The notes: a model not told the origin generated them from the letters alone. A DNA stretch of 64,000 nt from Microtetraspora sp. NBRC 13810 (GCF_030268685.1 NZ_BSRQ01000005.1:248001-312000); one strand, 5' to 3'. Shown: positions 7,338-17,156, counted from the stretch's first letter. Translations and numbers: made by a program.

Positions 7338-8718
7338 GGAGGGACCGTCGCAGGGCCGCCGCGCCCAGCCCCGCGGCGAGGCAGGCCATCGGGATCGCCG
7401 GCAGGATGTAGCGGTGGTCGAAGCTCAGCGCGGCGACCGGCCCGACGAGCAGCGTCATCGCGGCCGCCCAGGGCAACAGGGCGGCCCGCCGCCGTCCGAC
7501 GGAGCCGATCCCGCCCACGACGAGCAGCACGGCGAACAGCGGCCCGTACAGCACGTTCGGATACCGGTAGGCGGACATGACCGTGGCGTACGGTTCGACG
7601 GAGGACAGGCCGCGGATGTCCGGGTCGTACGTCCGGCGCACCTGGTCGATCAGCGGGAAGCCGGGCAGCGGCCAGGAGCCGGAGGGGAACGACAGGGCGG
7701 GTGCGACCCGATCCGGATGGCGTACCGGTGTCCATCTGAACGCGAGCGTGGTCTCCTTGACGACGTCGGCGAGATAGTCGAGCGGCTGGGCGGCGATCGC
7801 GCGCAGGGCGAAGGAGCGGGCCAGGTCGTTGTGCGAGAAGCGGCTGCCCGGCAGGAGGTTGAGCGAGGCGCCGGCGGCCCACACGTACTCGGAGGAGGCG
7901 TCCACGACGGTGCCGTTCGGGCACAGCTTCGCCTCCGGGGCCGGCGGTCTGATCACGGAGCAGTCGGCGAAGGTCATCGTGCGGGCCCACAGCGCCACCC
8001 CGTCCGAGCCGCTGATCGCGAACCGCCCGTGGTGCTGCTGGTACCAGGCCGCGTATCCGGCGAGGGGCAGCAGCCCGGCGGCGGCCGTCGCGACCACCCG
8101 CCGCCACCCGGCCCGGCGCAGCAGCAGGTGCGCCAGGAAGAGCACGAGCAGCGGCGCGGCAGCCGTACGGGTGAGCGTGGCCAGCGCCAGCAGCGTGCCC
8201 GCGAGGGCGCCCGCCCGCGCGGACGGCACCGGCCGCCACATCATGACCGTCATCGCCGCCACCGCGAAGAAGATCACCTGGGTGTCCGCCAGTACGGCGT
8301 GCTCCAGCCGGACGAACGCCGGGTTGAACAGCACCGGCAGCGTGACCAGGGCCGCCCCCCACGCGGGCAGCGCGTGCCGGCGGAGCACCAGGTAGATCAT
8401 CACCGCGATGCCGAGCCCCATCACGTGCTGTATGGCGGCGACCAGTTCGACGCTGTGGAAGGGCAGCAGCAGCCGCAGGAAGGCGGAGTAGCCGGCCGGG
8501 TGGAAGCCGTCGGCCGGGCGGAAGTGGACGGCGCGGTCCATGTAGGTGAAGGAGTCGTACCAGTAGACCTGGGCGGTGTCGTAGCCGAGCATGACCAGGC
8601 CGCGCAGGGCGGCGGCGAGCGCCAGCACGACCGCGAAGAGGCCGTGGCCTTCTGCGAGGAAGGAGCGCCGCCCCCGAGGTTCGGCCCCCGTCCTGACCTG
8701 GGTGGGTGTGACGAGCAT
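7312..8718 (-). CDS. Polytopic membrane glycosyltransferase (GT39/mannosyltransferase-like)
   Basis: A 468-residue protein with about ten hydrophobic segments. It resembles polyprenyl-phosphate-sugar-dependent glycosyltransferases: an early periplasmic loop with YDSFTYMDRAVHFRPADGFHPAGYSAF carries acidic residues near the end of the first helix, and FDHRYILPAIP appears before the last helices. Such enzymes transfer mannose or related sugars from a lipid carrier to acceptors on the outer face of the membrane. Acceptor and donor cannot be told. No other cell-wall glycan genes adjoin it. It is divergent from the two-component system at 8871. Confidence 0.75.
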   Translation of the reverse strand: MLVTPTQVRTGAEPRGRRSFLAEGHGLFAVVLALAAALRGLVMLGYDTAQVYWYDSFTYMDRAVHFRPADGFHPAGYSAFLRLLLPFHSVELVAAIQHVMGLGIAVMIYLVLRRHALPAWGAALVTLPVLFNPAFVRLEHAVLADTQVIFFAVAAMTVMMWRPVPSARAGALAGTLLALATLTRTAAAPLLVLFLAHLLLRRAGWRRVVATAAAGLLPLAGYAAWYQQHHGRFAISGSDGVALWARTMTFADCSVIRPPAPEAKLCPNGTVVDASSEYVWAAGASLNLLPGSRFSHNDLARSFALRAIAAQPLDYLADVVKETTLAFRWTPVRHPDRVAPALSFPSGSWPLPGFPLIDQVRRTYDPDIRGLSSVEPYATVMSAYRYPNVLYGPLFAVLLVVGGIGSVGRRRAALLPWAAAMTLLVGPVAALSFDHRYILPAIPMACLAAGLGAAALRRSLPRRGRARS

Positions 8719-8870
8719 GGAAGATCCCCCGGCCGGGCGCCGGGACGGCCCCGGCGACGATGAGAGGGATTCCAGCGATCTATCGATAACCTTGGCGTCA
8801 CCTGATCCGGTTACGCGTGCGTTATGGCCTTCCTGGAAGGCTGACGCGATCAGAGGGGGATGGAGGCGCT

Positions 8871-9527
8871 TTGCGGGTCTTGGTGGCCGAGGACGAGCGG
8901 ATGCTCGCCGACTCGATCGTGGAGGGGCTGCGCGCGGAGGCGCTCGCCGTGGACGTCGCCTACGACGGGCACGCCGCCCTGGAACGGCTCGGCGTCCACG
9001 ACTACGACGTCCTCGTCCTGGACCGCGACCTGCCGGGCGTGCACGGGGACGACGTGTGCCGGACCGTGGTCGCGGACGGGCTCCTGGTCCGCGTCCTCAT
9101 GCTCACCGCCGCCGGGGACGTCCGCGCCCGGGTGGCCGGCCTGTCCCTGGGCGCCGACGACTACCTGCCCAAGCCGTTCGCCTTCGAGGAACTCGTGGCC
9201 AGGATCCAGGCGCTCGGCCGCAGGGTTCGGCCGGCCGACCCGCCGATGCTGGAACGGGCGGGCGTCCGGCTGGACCGGGCGCACCGGCAGGTGTTCCGGG
9301 ACGGTCGTTACGTGCCGCTGGCCAGGAAGGAGTTCGGCCTGCTGGCGGAGCTGCTGCGGGCCGGCGGGGCGGTGGTGTCCAGTGAGGCGCTGCTGGAGAA
9401 GGTGTGGGACGAGCACATCGACCCGTTCACCAACACGGTCCGCACCACGATGATGAAGCTGCGCCGCAAACTCGGCGACCCGCCGGTCATCGAGACCGTC
9501 CCCGGAGTGGGGTACCGGATTCCGTGA
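8871..9527 (+). CDS. OmpR/PhoB-family response regulator
   Basis: A 218-residue two-domain regulator. The receiver holds the acidic pair in VAEDERM, the phospho-acceptor Asp in VLVLDRDLPG, a Thr in MLTAAG and Lys in LPKPF. The C-terminal winged helix includes VPLARKEFGLLAELLRAGGAVVSSEALLEKVW and a wing ending GVGYRIP. The start is TTG 8871 behind GGAGG, giving the usual (M)RVLVAEDE opening; the longer upstream frame is not supported. It overlaps the kinase gene by 4 bp. The phospho-acceptor surroundings are closely repeated in the stand-alone receiver at 39.6 kb. Confidence 0.92.
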   Translation: MRVLVAEDERMLADSIVEGLRAEALAVDVAYDGHAALERLGVHDYDVLVLDRDLPGVHGDDVCRTVVADGLLVRVLMLTAAGDVRARVAGLSLGADDYLPKPFAFEELVARIQALGRRVRPADPPMLERAGVRLDRAHRQVFRDGRYVPLARKEFGLLAELLRAGGAVVSSEALLEKVWDEHIDPFTNTVRTTMMKLRRKLGDPPVIETVPGVGYRIP

Positions 9528-10690
9528 AGTCCAGCATCCGGCTGAGGTTCGCCCTGGCCTGCGGCGGCGTGTTCCTGGTCGCCGGGCTGGCGGTGCTCGG
9601 CGGCGTCGCCGTGATCGTCCGGCAGAGCCTGGAGCCCAGGGACGGGCTCAGGGCGCCGTCATGGATCAAGGTCGCCGGGCGGGTCGTTCCGACCTACACC
9701 GACCAGTACTACATCGCCCAGCAGCGGGTGGCCCAGGTCCGGCGGATCTACCAGGCCGACACGGTGCGCAACGTGCTCGTCACCGGCTCCCTCGTGCTCG
9801 TCGCGGGCGGCGGGCTCGCGATGCTGGGCGGCTGGCGGGTCGCCCGCTGGGCGATGCGGCCCATCGGACCGATCATCGGCGACGCGCGCCGCGTCGCCCA
9901 GAGCCACGACCTGGCGGGCCGCATCCCGTACCAGGGGCAGGACGACGAGATCAGGGAACTCGTGGACGTCGTCAACGTCATCTTCGGCCGGCTCGCCCGA
10001 TCCTTCGACGGGCAGCGGCGGTTCATCGCCAACGCCTCGCACGAGCTGCGCACCCCGCTCACCATCAACCGCACCCTGGTGGACGTGGCGGTCCGCCGGC
10101 CGGACGCGACCGACGACGTCAAACGGCTCGGCGAGTCGCTGCTGCTGGTCAACACCCGGCACGAACGGCTGATCGACAGCCTGCTCGCCCTGGCCGAGGG
10201 CGAGCAGGCGATCGTGGACCGGCGCCCCTTCGACCTGGCCGACGTCACCGAGCACGTGCTCGACCTCGCCGCCGAGGAGGCGGCCGAGCACGAGGTGGTC
10301 TTCCACCGGCTGCTGGACCCGGCGCCGACCTCCGGCGAGCCGGTGCTGGTCGAACGCCTCGTGCAGAACCTCGTGGAGAACGCGATCCGGCACAACAACG
10401 CGGGCGGCCAGGTGTGGGTGACCACCCGGCACCGCGCCGAACGCGTCGAGCTGGTGGTGGCCAACACCGGGCTGCCGGTCCCGGCGTACGAGATCGAGAC
10501 GATCTTCGAGCCGTTCCGTAGGCTGCACGGGGACCGGCTGCGCTCGGACCGGGGCAGCGGGCTCGGGCTGTCGATCGTCCGGGTCGTCGCCGAGGCGCAC
10601 GGCGGGACGGTGACCGCCACCGCGCGCGAGGAGGGCGGCCTCACGCTCACCGTCGAGCTGCCCCGCGCCCGGCACCCTCAGATGATCTGA
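9524..10690 (+). CDS. Sensor histidine kinase
   Basis: A 388-residue membrane kinase partner of the preceding regulator, coupled by a GTGA overlap. It has a first membrane helix (about residues 11-33), a short extracellular part of roughly 55 residues containing several Tyr, a second helix, a HAMP linker, the phosphorylated His in FIANASHELRTPLT and an ATPase domain with NLVENAIRHN, the degenerate NTGLPVP G1 box and GSGLGLSIV. The small sensor loop suggests membrane-near sensing. The stimulus is unknown. Its end overlaps the convergent gene by 13 bp. Confidence 0.92.
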   Translation: MKSSIRLRFALACGGVFLVAGLAVLGGVAVIVRQSLEPRDGLRAPSWIKVAGRVVPTYTDQYYIAQQRVAQVRRIYQADTVRNVLVTGSLVLVAGGGLAMLGGWRVARWAMRPIGPIIGDARRVAQSHDLAGRIPYQGQDDEIRELVDVVNVIFGRLARSFDGQRRFIANASHELRTPLTINRTLVDVAVRRPDATDDVKRLGESLLLVNTRHERLIDSLLALAEGEQAIVDRRPFDLADVTEHVLDLAAEEAAEHEVVFHRLLDPAPTSGEPVLVERLVQNLVENAIRHNNAGGQVWVTTRHRAERVELVVANTGLPVPAYEIETIFEPFRRLHGDRLRSDRGSGLGLSIVRVVAEAHGGTVTATAREEGGLTLTVELPRARHPQMI

Positions 10691-11514
10691 ACGTGCCGAG
10701 AGGTCGCCTCCGCGTCGTCCAGCCAGCCGTCCTCGCCGCCGTCCGCCGACCAGGCGAGCCCCGCGAAGCGGACCTTGCGCAGGCCGTACGGCTGGGCGTG
10801 CGCGACCGACCACGAGGCGATCAGCCAGCCGCGCCGCGACGTCGGCGCGCTGATCCGGTCGCCGGACGTGGCCGTCTCGCCGAGCGCCCGCACCAGCTCC
10901 GCCTGGGCCTGCTCCGGGCGCGGCGGCGCGGGCGACTCCTCGGTGGGCGGCGGGAACCAGCAGCGCACGGCCTTCGGGACCCGGCCGGTGAACGCGTCGG
11001 CCAGGATGCGCGCGCTCACCTCGTGCGGGGCGTACGCGCTGCCGTCGGCCGACCGCTGCACCGCCTGCGCGGCGTCGTGCAACGCGAGCTTGCGGTAGCC
11101 CTTGACCTTGACCAGCGCGGCGAAGAACCGGTTGGTCGCGTAGACCGGGTCGAGCAGCTGCTCGGCGCTGCCCCAGCCCTGGGAGGGCCGCTGCTGGAAG
11201 ATGCCGACCGAGTCGCGGTCGCCGAACGGCAGGTTGAGCAGCTTCGACTCCTGCAGCCCCGTCGCGTAGGCGATCACCACGGCCCGCTCGGGCAGCCTGC
11301 GCCGCTCGGCCACGGCGGCGATCGTCGAGGCGATCTGGGCCTGTTCGAGCTCCAGGCTCAGCGTGCCCTGCGGGGTGACCACCTCGCAGTGCTCGCCGAG
11401 CGCGAACGGCTCGGTCTGCCTGAGCAGCAGGTAAACCCCGGCGTAGATGGACACCGCCAGCACGACGACCACGATCGCGATGGTGATGACCGCTCGGGAA
11501 TATCGTCGCCGCAC
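10678..11514 (-). CDS. Membrane-anchored lytic-transglycosylase-like protein
   Basis: A 278-residue protein with one N-terminal helix (VITIAIVVVVLAVSIYAGVY), so the rest is outside the cell. The core segment QESKLLNLPFGDRDSVGIFQQRPSQGWG fits the SLT-like lysozyme fold: a Glu in QES and the GIFQQRP signature. Related actinobacterial proteins are often mislabelled heavy-metal transporters. It probably acts on peptidoglycan, although activity is inferred from the fold. It is transcribed toward the two-component system and overlaps the kinase gene at its 3' end. Confidence 0.72.
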   Translation of the reverse strand: MRRRYSRAVITIAIVVVVLAVSIYAGVYLLLRQTEPFALGEHCEVVTPQGTLSLELEQAQIASTIAAVAERRRLPERAVVIAYATGLQESKLLNLPFGDRDSVGIFQQRPSQGWGSAEQLLDPVYATNRFFAALVKVKGYRKLALHDAAQAVQRSADGSAYAPHEVSARILADAFTGRVPKAVRCWFPPPTEESPAPPRPEQAQAELVRALGETATSGDRISAPTSRRGWLIASWSVAHAQPYGLRKVRFAGLAWSADGGEDGWLDDAEATSRHVQII

Positions 11515-11632
11515 GCTGAAAACCTACCTGCCCGGCGGAGTGCCGCGAGTACGGTCGGCGGCCGGGCCACGCCGGGACCACGCCGGGACACTGTGAAAGC
11601 GGGCGGTCCGGACACCACTAAGCTCCCGTTTC

Positions 11633-12466
11633 ATGAGCCAGAGCTTTTCCAGCCCGCTGCCGGCAGCCATCGACGAGCTGTGGGAGCGCCGCGCCGACCT
11701 GAGTCCCGACGACACGGAGGCGCGCGGAGTCGTCGTCGGCGCCGTCGACCTGCTCGACACCGGCAAGGCCCGGGTGGCCTTCGTCGACGAGGCCGGCGAG
11801 GTCGTCGTGGACGAGCGGGCCAAGCGGGCGATCCTGCTCAGCTTCCGGGTCCTCGGCATGGCGCGGTCCCAGGTGGGCGACTTCCAGCACCACGACCGCA
11901 TCCCGCTGAAGACCACGCTGGACGGTGTGCGCGTCGTGCCCGGCGCGATCGCCCGGTGGGGCGCCCACCTCGCCCCCGGCGTGGTGCTGATGCCCTCCTA
12001 CACCAACATCGGCGCCTACGTGGACTCCGGCACGATGGTGGACACCTGGGCCACGGTCGGATCGTGCGCCCAGATCGGTAGGAACGTGCACCTGTCCGGC
12101 GGCGTGGGCATCGGAGGCGTGCTCGAACCGCCGAACGCCGTGCCCGTCGTCATCGAGGACGAGGCCCTGATCGGCAGCCGCTCGATGATCGTCGAAGGGG
12201 CGAGGGTGGGCAAGGGGGCCGTCGTCGGCGCCGGGACGATCCTGTCCGCGTCGATGCCGGTCATCGACGTCGAGACGGGCGAGGAGATCAGCAGGGGCAG
12301 GATCCCCGACTGGTGCGTGGCGGTCGGCGGCACCCGGCAGAAGGAGTTCCCCGGCGGCACCTTCGGCCTGCCCTGCGTGCTCGTGCTCAAGCGTCTGGAG
12401 GAGGGCCAGCGGCACGACAAGGCGACGATCAACGACGTGCTGCGCCAGCACGGCGTCAACGCCTGA
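11633..12466 (+). CDS. dapD: Tetrahydrodipicolinate N-succinyltransferase
   Basis: A 277-residue left-handed beta-helix acyltransferase that adds succinyl from succinyl-CoA to tetrahydrodipicolinate in the lysine pathway. Signature stretches are LMPSYTNIGAYVDSGTMVDTW, ATVGSCAQIG, NVHLSGGVGIGGVLEP and hexapeptide repeats. This is the enterobacterial-type sequence and length, not the longer (about 317-residue) form I know from Mycobacterium. No clear ribosome site precedes the ATG. It is followed by a hairpin and then dapE, and it is divergent from the transglycosylase-like gene. Confidence 0.95.
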   Translation: MSQSFSSPLPAAIDELWERRADLSPDDTEARGVVVGAVDLLDTGKARVAFVDEAGEVVVDERAKRAILLSFRVLGMARSQVGDFQHHDRIPLKTTLDGVRVVPGAIARWGAHLAPGVVLMPSYTNIGAYVDSGTMVDTWATVGSCAQIGRNVHLSGGVGIGGVLEPPNAVPVVIEDEALIGSRSMIVEGARVGKGAVVGAGTILSASMPVIDVETGEEISRGRIPDWCVAVGGTRQKEFPGGTFGLPCVLVLKRLEEGQRHDKATINDVLRQHGVNA

Positions 12467-12476
12467 GCCGCACCGC

Positions 12477-12535
12477 CGCCCCGCTCCGTGACCTCCCGCA
12501 CCGCTCCGTGGCCTCGCCGGTCGCGGAGCGGGGCG
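12477..12535 (+). terminator. Long-loop hairpin between dapD and dapE
   Basis: CGCCCCGCTCCG (12477-12488) is the exact complement of CGGAGCGGGGCG (12524-12535). The 35-nt loop contains a second copy of CCGCTCCGTG (12501-12510), so alternative pairing is possible. It may terminate dapD transcripts or balance dapD against dapE. Confidence 0.5.
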
Positions 12536-12560
12536 CCGGCTGCCGATAGGCTCGGCGGAC

Positions 12561-13616
12561 ATGGAGCTGGATCTGACGCGCGACGCCGGCACCCTGGCGG
12601 CGCGGATCGTGGACATCGAGTCGGTGAGCGGAAACGAGCGGGAGCTCGCCGACGCCGTGGAGAAGGCGCTGCTCCGGCTCGGGCATCTCAAGGTGACACG
12701 CGACGGCGACGCCGTCGTCGCCCGCACCGAGCTGGGCCGCGCCGAGCGCGTCGTGATCGCCGGGCACATCGACACCGTCCCGGTGGCGGACAACCTGCCC
12801 AGCCGGGTCGAAGGCGACCGGCTCTACGGCTGCGGCACCTCGGACATGAAGAGCTCCGTCGCGGTGGCCCTGCGGCTCGCCGCCGCCCTCACCGAGCCGA
12901 GCAGGGACATCACCTACATCTTCTACGACTGCGAGGAGATCGAGGCCGAGCGCAACGGGCTGCGCAGGCTCAGCCGTACCCACCCCGACTGGCTGCGCGG
13001 CGACTTCGCGGTGCTCATGGAGCCCACCGACGGCCTCATCGAGGGCGGCTGCCAGGGCACGCTGCGCGCGGAGATCGTCTCCCGCGGGACCCGTTCGCAC
13101 AGCGCCAGGTCCTGGCTCGGGGTCAACGCCATCCACGGCATCCAGCCGATCCTCGCCGCGCTCACCGCCTACGAGCCGCGCCGGCCGGTGGTGGACGGGC
13201 TGGAGTACCACGAGGGGCTCAACGCCGTGTGGGTGCGCGGCGGCGTGGCGGGGAACGTCATCCCCGACGAGTGCGTGGTGACCGTCAACTACCGTTTCGC
13301 CCCCGACCTCGACCTCGCCCGGGCCGAGGAGCACGTGCGCGAGGTCTTCGCAGGACACGAGGTGCGGGTCACCGACGGCGCCCCCGGCGCCCGGCCCGGT
13401 CTCACCCACCCCGCGGCGGCGGCGTTCGCCGGAGCGGTGGGCGGGCAGCCGCGGGCGAAACTCGGCTGGACCGATGTGGCGTTGTTCTCATCACTGGGTA
13501 TCCCGGCGGTGAACTATGGCCCGGGAGATCCCAATCTGGCTCATCAGCGCGCGGAGTTCGTCTCGCTGGAGAAGGTCGCGGCCTGCGAGCGGGCGATGCT
13601 CGCCTGGCTCGGCTGA
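12561..13616 (+). CDS. dapE: Succinyl-diaminopimelate desuccinylase
   Basis: A 351-residue M20-family zinc hydrolase that removes succinate from N-succinyl-LL-diaminopimelate. The metal and catalytic motifs are IAGHIDTVPVADN (metal His and Asp), YGCGTSDMKSSVAV (bridging Asp), YDCEEIEAERNGL (catalytic Glu) and AVLMEPTDG; the late ligand His is in GPGDPNLAHQRAEF. It follows dapD by 94 bp. With dapC this window holds three steps of the succinylase pathway for lysine and cell-wall diaminopimelate. Confidence 0.93.
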   Translation: MELDLTRDAGTLAARIVDIESVSGNERELADAVEKALLRLGHLKVTRDGDAVVARTELGRAERVVIAGHIDTVPVADNLPSRVEGDRLYGCGTSDMKSSVAVALRLAAALTEPSRDITYIFYDCEEIEAERNGLRRLSRTHPDWLRGDFAVLMEPTDGLIEGGCQGTLRAEIVSRGTRSHSARSWLGVNAIHGIQPILAALTAYEPRRPVVDGLEYHEGLNAVWVRGGVAGNVIPDECVVTVNYRFAPDLDLARAEEHVREVFAGHEVRVTDGAPGARPGLTHPAAAAFAGAVGGQPRAKLGWTDVALFSSLGIPAVNYGPGDPNLAHQRAEFVSLEKVAACERAMLAWLG

Positions 13617-13640
13617 CCTGCCCGGGAAACCCGCACAATA

Positions 13641-13688
13641 TGAAAGTGGCTTTCCTCGCCGGCCATTTGGCGGGGAAAGCCACTTTCA
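13641..13688 (+). terminator. Strong 20-bp hairpin terminator after dapE
   Basis: A 20-nt arm beginning TGAAAGTGGCTTTCC (13641-13660) pairs with 13669-13688 across an 8-nt loop, with a single G-U pair. The stem lies 24 bp after the dapE stop and before the next promoter region. It lacks a long T-tail but is the strongest hairpin of this section. Confidence 0.8.
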
Positions 13689-13844
13689 GTCCCGAGCAGC
13701 ACCCTCGTCACTTAGACGCAGCCTCCGCGATTACCGGTTCCGCGGGTTCCGGGAGTTTTTCAAGATTCTTCCGGCGGGAGTCCGGACCGGACGATGATGG
13801 GGATCCGGGCACACTTTGGGCCCCGCGCCGGTTAGCGTGACCGC

Positions 13845-14639
<795 letters not shown>

Positions 14640-14671
14640 GCGGCCCGCCGTCCGGCCGTTAGGCTGTCGGC

Positions 14672-15253
14672 GTGTTCGTCTGTGTGTTCTGCGCATCGAG
14701 TCAGAAGATCGATCAGAAGTATGTGGATCTGGCGGCGGAGGTCGGCGACCGGCTCGCGAAGCGCGGGCATTCGCTGGTCAGCGGCGGGGCCAGGGTCTCC
14801 TGCATGGGCGCGGTCGCCCGCGCCTGCCGGGCCGCCGGCGGGCACACCGTCGGGGTGATCCCGCAGGCGCTGGTGGACATCGAGGTCGCCGACGAGGACT
14901 CCGACGAGCTGATCGTCACCGGTGACATGCGGGAGCGCAAGGGCGTCATGGACGCGCGCGCCGACGCGTTCCTCGTGCTGCCCGGCGGCATCGGCACCAT
15001 GGAGGAGCTGTTCGAGATCTGGACCACCCGCATGCTCGGCCTGCACGAGCGCCCGCTGGTGGTCCTGGACCCGTGGGGCCTCTACGACCCGCTCCGCGAG
15101 CTCGTCTCCGGCATGTACGACCAGGGCTTCACCCGGCCGCACGTCTTCGACGCGGTCTCCTGGACGACGACCACGGACGAGGCCCTCGACCGGATCGAGG
15201 CCGTCACCGCCCGTCTCACCCCCAGCGCCGAGGAGCTGGCCGAGGCCGAGTAG
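14672..15253 (+). CDS. LOG-family protein, short form
   Basis: A 193-residue cytoplasmic LOG-like protein starting at GTG (MFVCVFCASSQKIDQKY, the usual opening). The PGGIGTMEELFEIWT motif is intact. The first motif reads GGARVSCMGAVARAC rather than the standard GGGxxGLMG, so the phosphate loop is slightly altered. It is probably co-transcribed with the long form. The position next to dapE, tag and DUF3117 matches the Mycobacterium order. Confidence 0.87.
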   Translation: MFVCVFCASSQKIDQKYVDLAAEVGDRLAKRGHSLVSGGARVSCMGAVARACRAAGGHTVGVIPQALVDIEVADEDSDELIVTGDMRERKGVMDARADAFLVLPGGIGTMEELFEIWTTRMLGLHERPLVVLDPWGLYDPLRELVSGMYDQGFTRPHVFDAVSWTTTTDEALDRIEAVTARLTPSAEELAEAE

Positions 15254-15300
15254 CCCTCCCGGAGGCGGTCAGGCCGGGAAGGCGGTGGCCGGGAAGGCGG

Positions 15301-15690
15301 TCAGGCCAGGCCGCGGCGGGTGAGGGCCGGGGGTCTGCGGCCGGCGAGGCTCTCCGTCATCCGCAGGGCCATCCGCACCTGCTCGGGCCGCGCCGTACGG
15401 AAGACCCGGGCGCCCAGCCAGGCGCACACGCAGGCCACCGCGATCTCGGCGGCCTCGGCGTCATCCGCGCCCCCGGCCTCCCCGGCGCCCTCGGCGTTCC
15501 CGGCCCCGGCTTCCTCGGCGTCCCGGGCGGCGCGACCGGCGGCGGTCGCCAGGGCGGCGGTCGCCAGAGCGGCGGGGGTGACGGCGACGGTGCGGCCCTC
15601 CCGGACCAGGGTCTCCAGCTCCGCGATGCTGCGGGCCTCGGCCCAGCCGGGACCTGCGGGGTCGGCAAGGCCGATGACCAGGGGTTCCAT
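15301..15690 (-). CDS. Small protein resembling a C-terminal part of dihydropteroate synthase-like proteins
   Basis: A 129-residue protein opening MEPLVIGLADPAGP. The middle is Ala/Gly/Glu rich. The end (AEIAVACVCAWLGARVFRTARPEQVRMALRMTESLAGRRPP) resembles the last helices of DHPS-like proteins, but the pterin and sulfonamide-site regions are missing, so enzyme activity is unlikely. In Mycobacterium folP2 occupies this place in the gene order. A reduced relative is therefore plausible, although it lies on the opposite strand. It is convergent with the LOG genes. Confidence 0.6.
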   Translation of the reverse strand: MEPLVIGLADPAGPGWAEARSIAELETLVREGRTVAVTPAALATAALATAAGRAARDAEEAGAGNAEGAGEAGGADDAEAAEIAVACVCAWLGARVFRTARPEQVRMALRMTESLAGRRPPALTRRGLA

Positions 15691-15771
15691 GCGTCCGATC
15701 GTAGGGCAGCGGAGCGCCCGCGTAGATCGGTGGGCCCCTCCGGTCCGGTGAGTTTGTGGCACCATGCGTAT

Positions 15772-16485
15772 GTGCTCGTCGTACTCGCCCTGGCCGCGCT
15801 GGCCATCCTCGCCGGTGTGGTCGCGGTCGCCATGGGACGCGGTGGTGAGCTGAAGGAGTTCCCGCCGGACGTGCCGCCGCTCGACCTTCCCGAGGCCGGG
15901 CAGCTCTCCGCCGTCGACTTCGCCGCGCTGCAACTGCCGGTCAGCCTGGTGGGGTACCACACGCAGAGCGTCGACGAGACCCTCCAGCGGGCCGCCGTGG
16001 CGATCAGCGCCCGGGACACCAGGATCGCCGTGCTGGAGCAGCGGGTCACCGAGCTGCTCGCCGGCCGCCTCCAGGCCCGCCAGGAGGCGCAGGCCGTGCC
16101 GCCCCGGCTGGCCCACGAGCCCGGCGCCCCCGAGACCCCGCGCCCGCCCGCCCCCTGGACGGAGCCCGCGCCGGAACCCCGGGACGCCCCCTCCGCTCCC
16201 GCTCCCGCCGCCGACCCCGCTCCCGCCGACGCCGCCGGGGCGGACGCCGAGGACGCCCGCCGTCGCGCGACCGAGGACGCCCGCCGTCGCGAGGCGCCCG
16301 GGGCCGTCGTGGAGGCGGCGGACGCCGGGACGGGTGACGCTGAGAAGGGCGAGTCCCGCGAGGACGGGGAGCCGGAGGACGAGGTCCCGGCGAAGAGCGA
16401 CGGCAAAAAGTTCGAGTTGAGGGAGTCCCCCGAGTCCTATGGGGGATGGGCGGGGGACCGGTCCGACGTTGAAGAAGCTCGGTGA
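15772..16485 (+). CDS. Membrane-anchored DivIVA-domain-like protein
   Basis: A 237-residue protein with one N-terminal helix (residues 1-21), then PPLDLPEAGQLSAVDFAALQLPVSLVGYHTQSVDETLQRAA, a DivIVA-type membrane/coiled-coil module (about residues 30-95). The remaining 130 residues are Pro/Ala/Asp/Glu rich and disordered, with two copies of a DARRRATEDARRRE-like segment. Actinobacterial relatives lie between LOG and tag genes and are thought to act in polar or septal organisation, although this is weakly established. GTG 15772 is one of two possible starts; GTG 15748 is the other. Confidence 0.72.
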   Translation: MLVVLALAALAILAGVVAVAMGRGGELKEFPPDVPPLDLPEAGQLSAVDFAALQLPVSLVGYHTQSVDETLQRAAVAISARDTRIAVLEQRVTELLAGRLQARQEAQAVPPRLAHEPGAPETPRPPAPWTEPAPEPRDAPSAPAPAADPAPADAAGADAEDARRRATEDARRREAPGAVVEAADAGTGDAEKGESREDGEPEDEVPAKSDGKKFELRESPESYGGWAGDRSDVEEAR

Positions 16486-16515
16486 CCCGTTCCCGACGCC
16501 TTTGGAGTACCGCAC

Positions 16516-17097
16516 ATGACCGGACCGGATATCCGGACGCCCGCCGCCGACCTGATCCGCTGCCCGTGGGCCACCTCCGCGCCTGACTACATCGCCTACC
16601 ACGACGACGAGTGGGGGCGCGAGGTCCGCGGCGACGACCGGGTCTTCGAGCGGATGACGCTGGAGGCGTTCCAGTCCGGCCTGTCGTGGCTGGTGATCCT
16701 GCGCAAGCGGGAGAACTTCCGCAGGGCCTTCGCCGGGTTCTCGCTGACCGAGGTCGCCGCCTTCACCGACGCCGACGTCGAGCGCCTGCTGGGCGACGCG
16801 GGCATCGTCCGCAACCGCGCGAAGATCGAGACGGCGATCTCCAACGCCAGGGTGGCGCTGGAGGTGCCGGAGGGCCTGTCCGAGCTGGTCTGGCGTTATG
16901 CCGACGCCGGCGCCCCGGTGCCCAAGGCGATCGGCGACGTGCCCGCGCAGACCCCCGGCTCCAAGGCCCTCGCCAAGGACCTGAAGTCACGCGGCTTCCG
17001 CTTCGTCGGCCCCACCACCGCCTACGCCCTCATGCAGGCCATCGGCCTCGTCAACGACCATCTGGCCGACTGCTGGGTGCGCACCGCCCGCCCGTGA
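16516..17097 (+). CDS. tag: DNA-3-methyladenine glycosylase I
   Basis: A 193-residue base-excision enzyme that removes 3-methyladenine from alkylated DNA. Visible are the zinc ligands Cys in IRCPWATS, His in IAYHDDEWG, and the late NDHLADCW His and Cys. Also present are the catalytic-pocket segment FERMTLEAFQSGLSWLVILRKRENFR and the helix-hairpin-helix region ending VGPTTAYALMQAIG. Length is typical. It follows the DivIVA-like gene by 30 bp. Confidence 0.95.
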   Translation: MTGPDIRTPAADLIRCPWATSAPDYIAYHDDEWGREVRGDDRVFERMTLEAFQSGLSWLVILRKRENFRRAFAGFSLTEVAAFTDADVERLLGDAGIVRNRAKIETAISNARVALEVPEGLSELVWRYADAGAPVPKAIGDVPAQTPGSKALAKDLKSRGFRFVGPTTAYALMQAIGLVNDHLADCWVRTARP

Positions 17098-17156
17098 CCC
17101 CGGCGCCGACGGTCCGCGAGCGGCCCGCCGGCGCGGCGAGGGGCCACGACCCCCTC

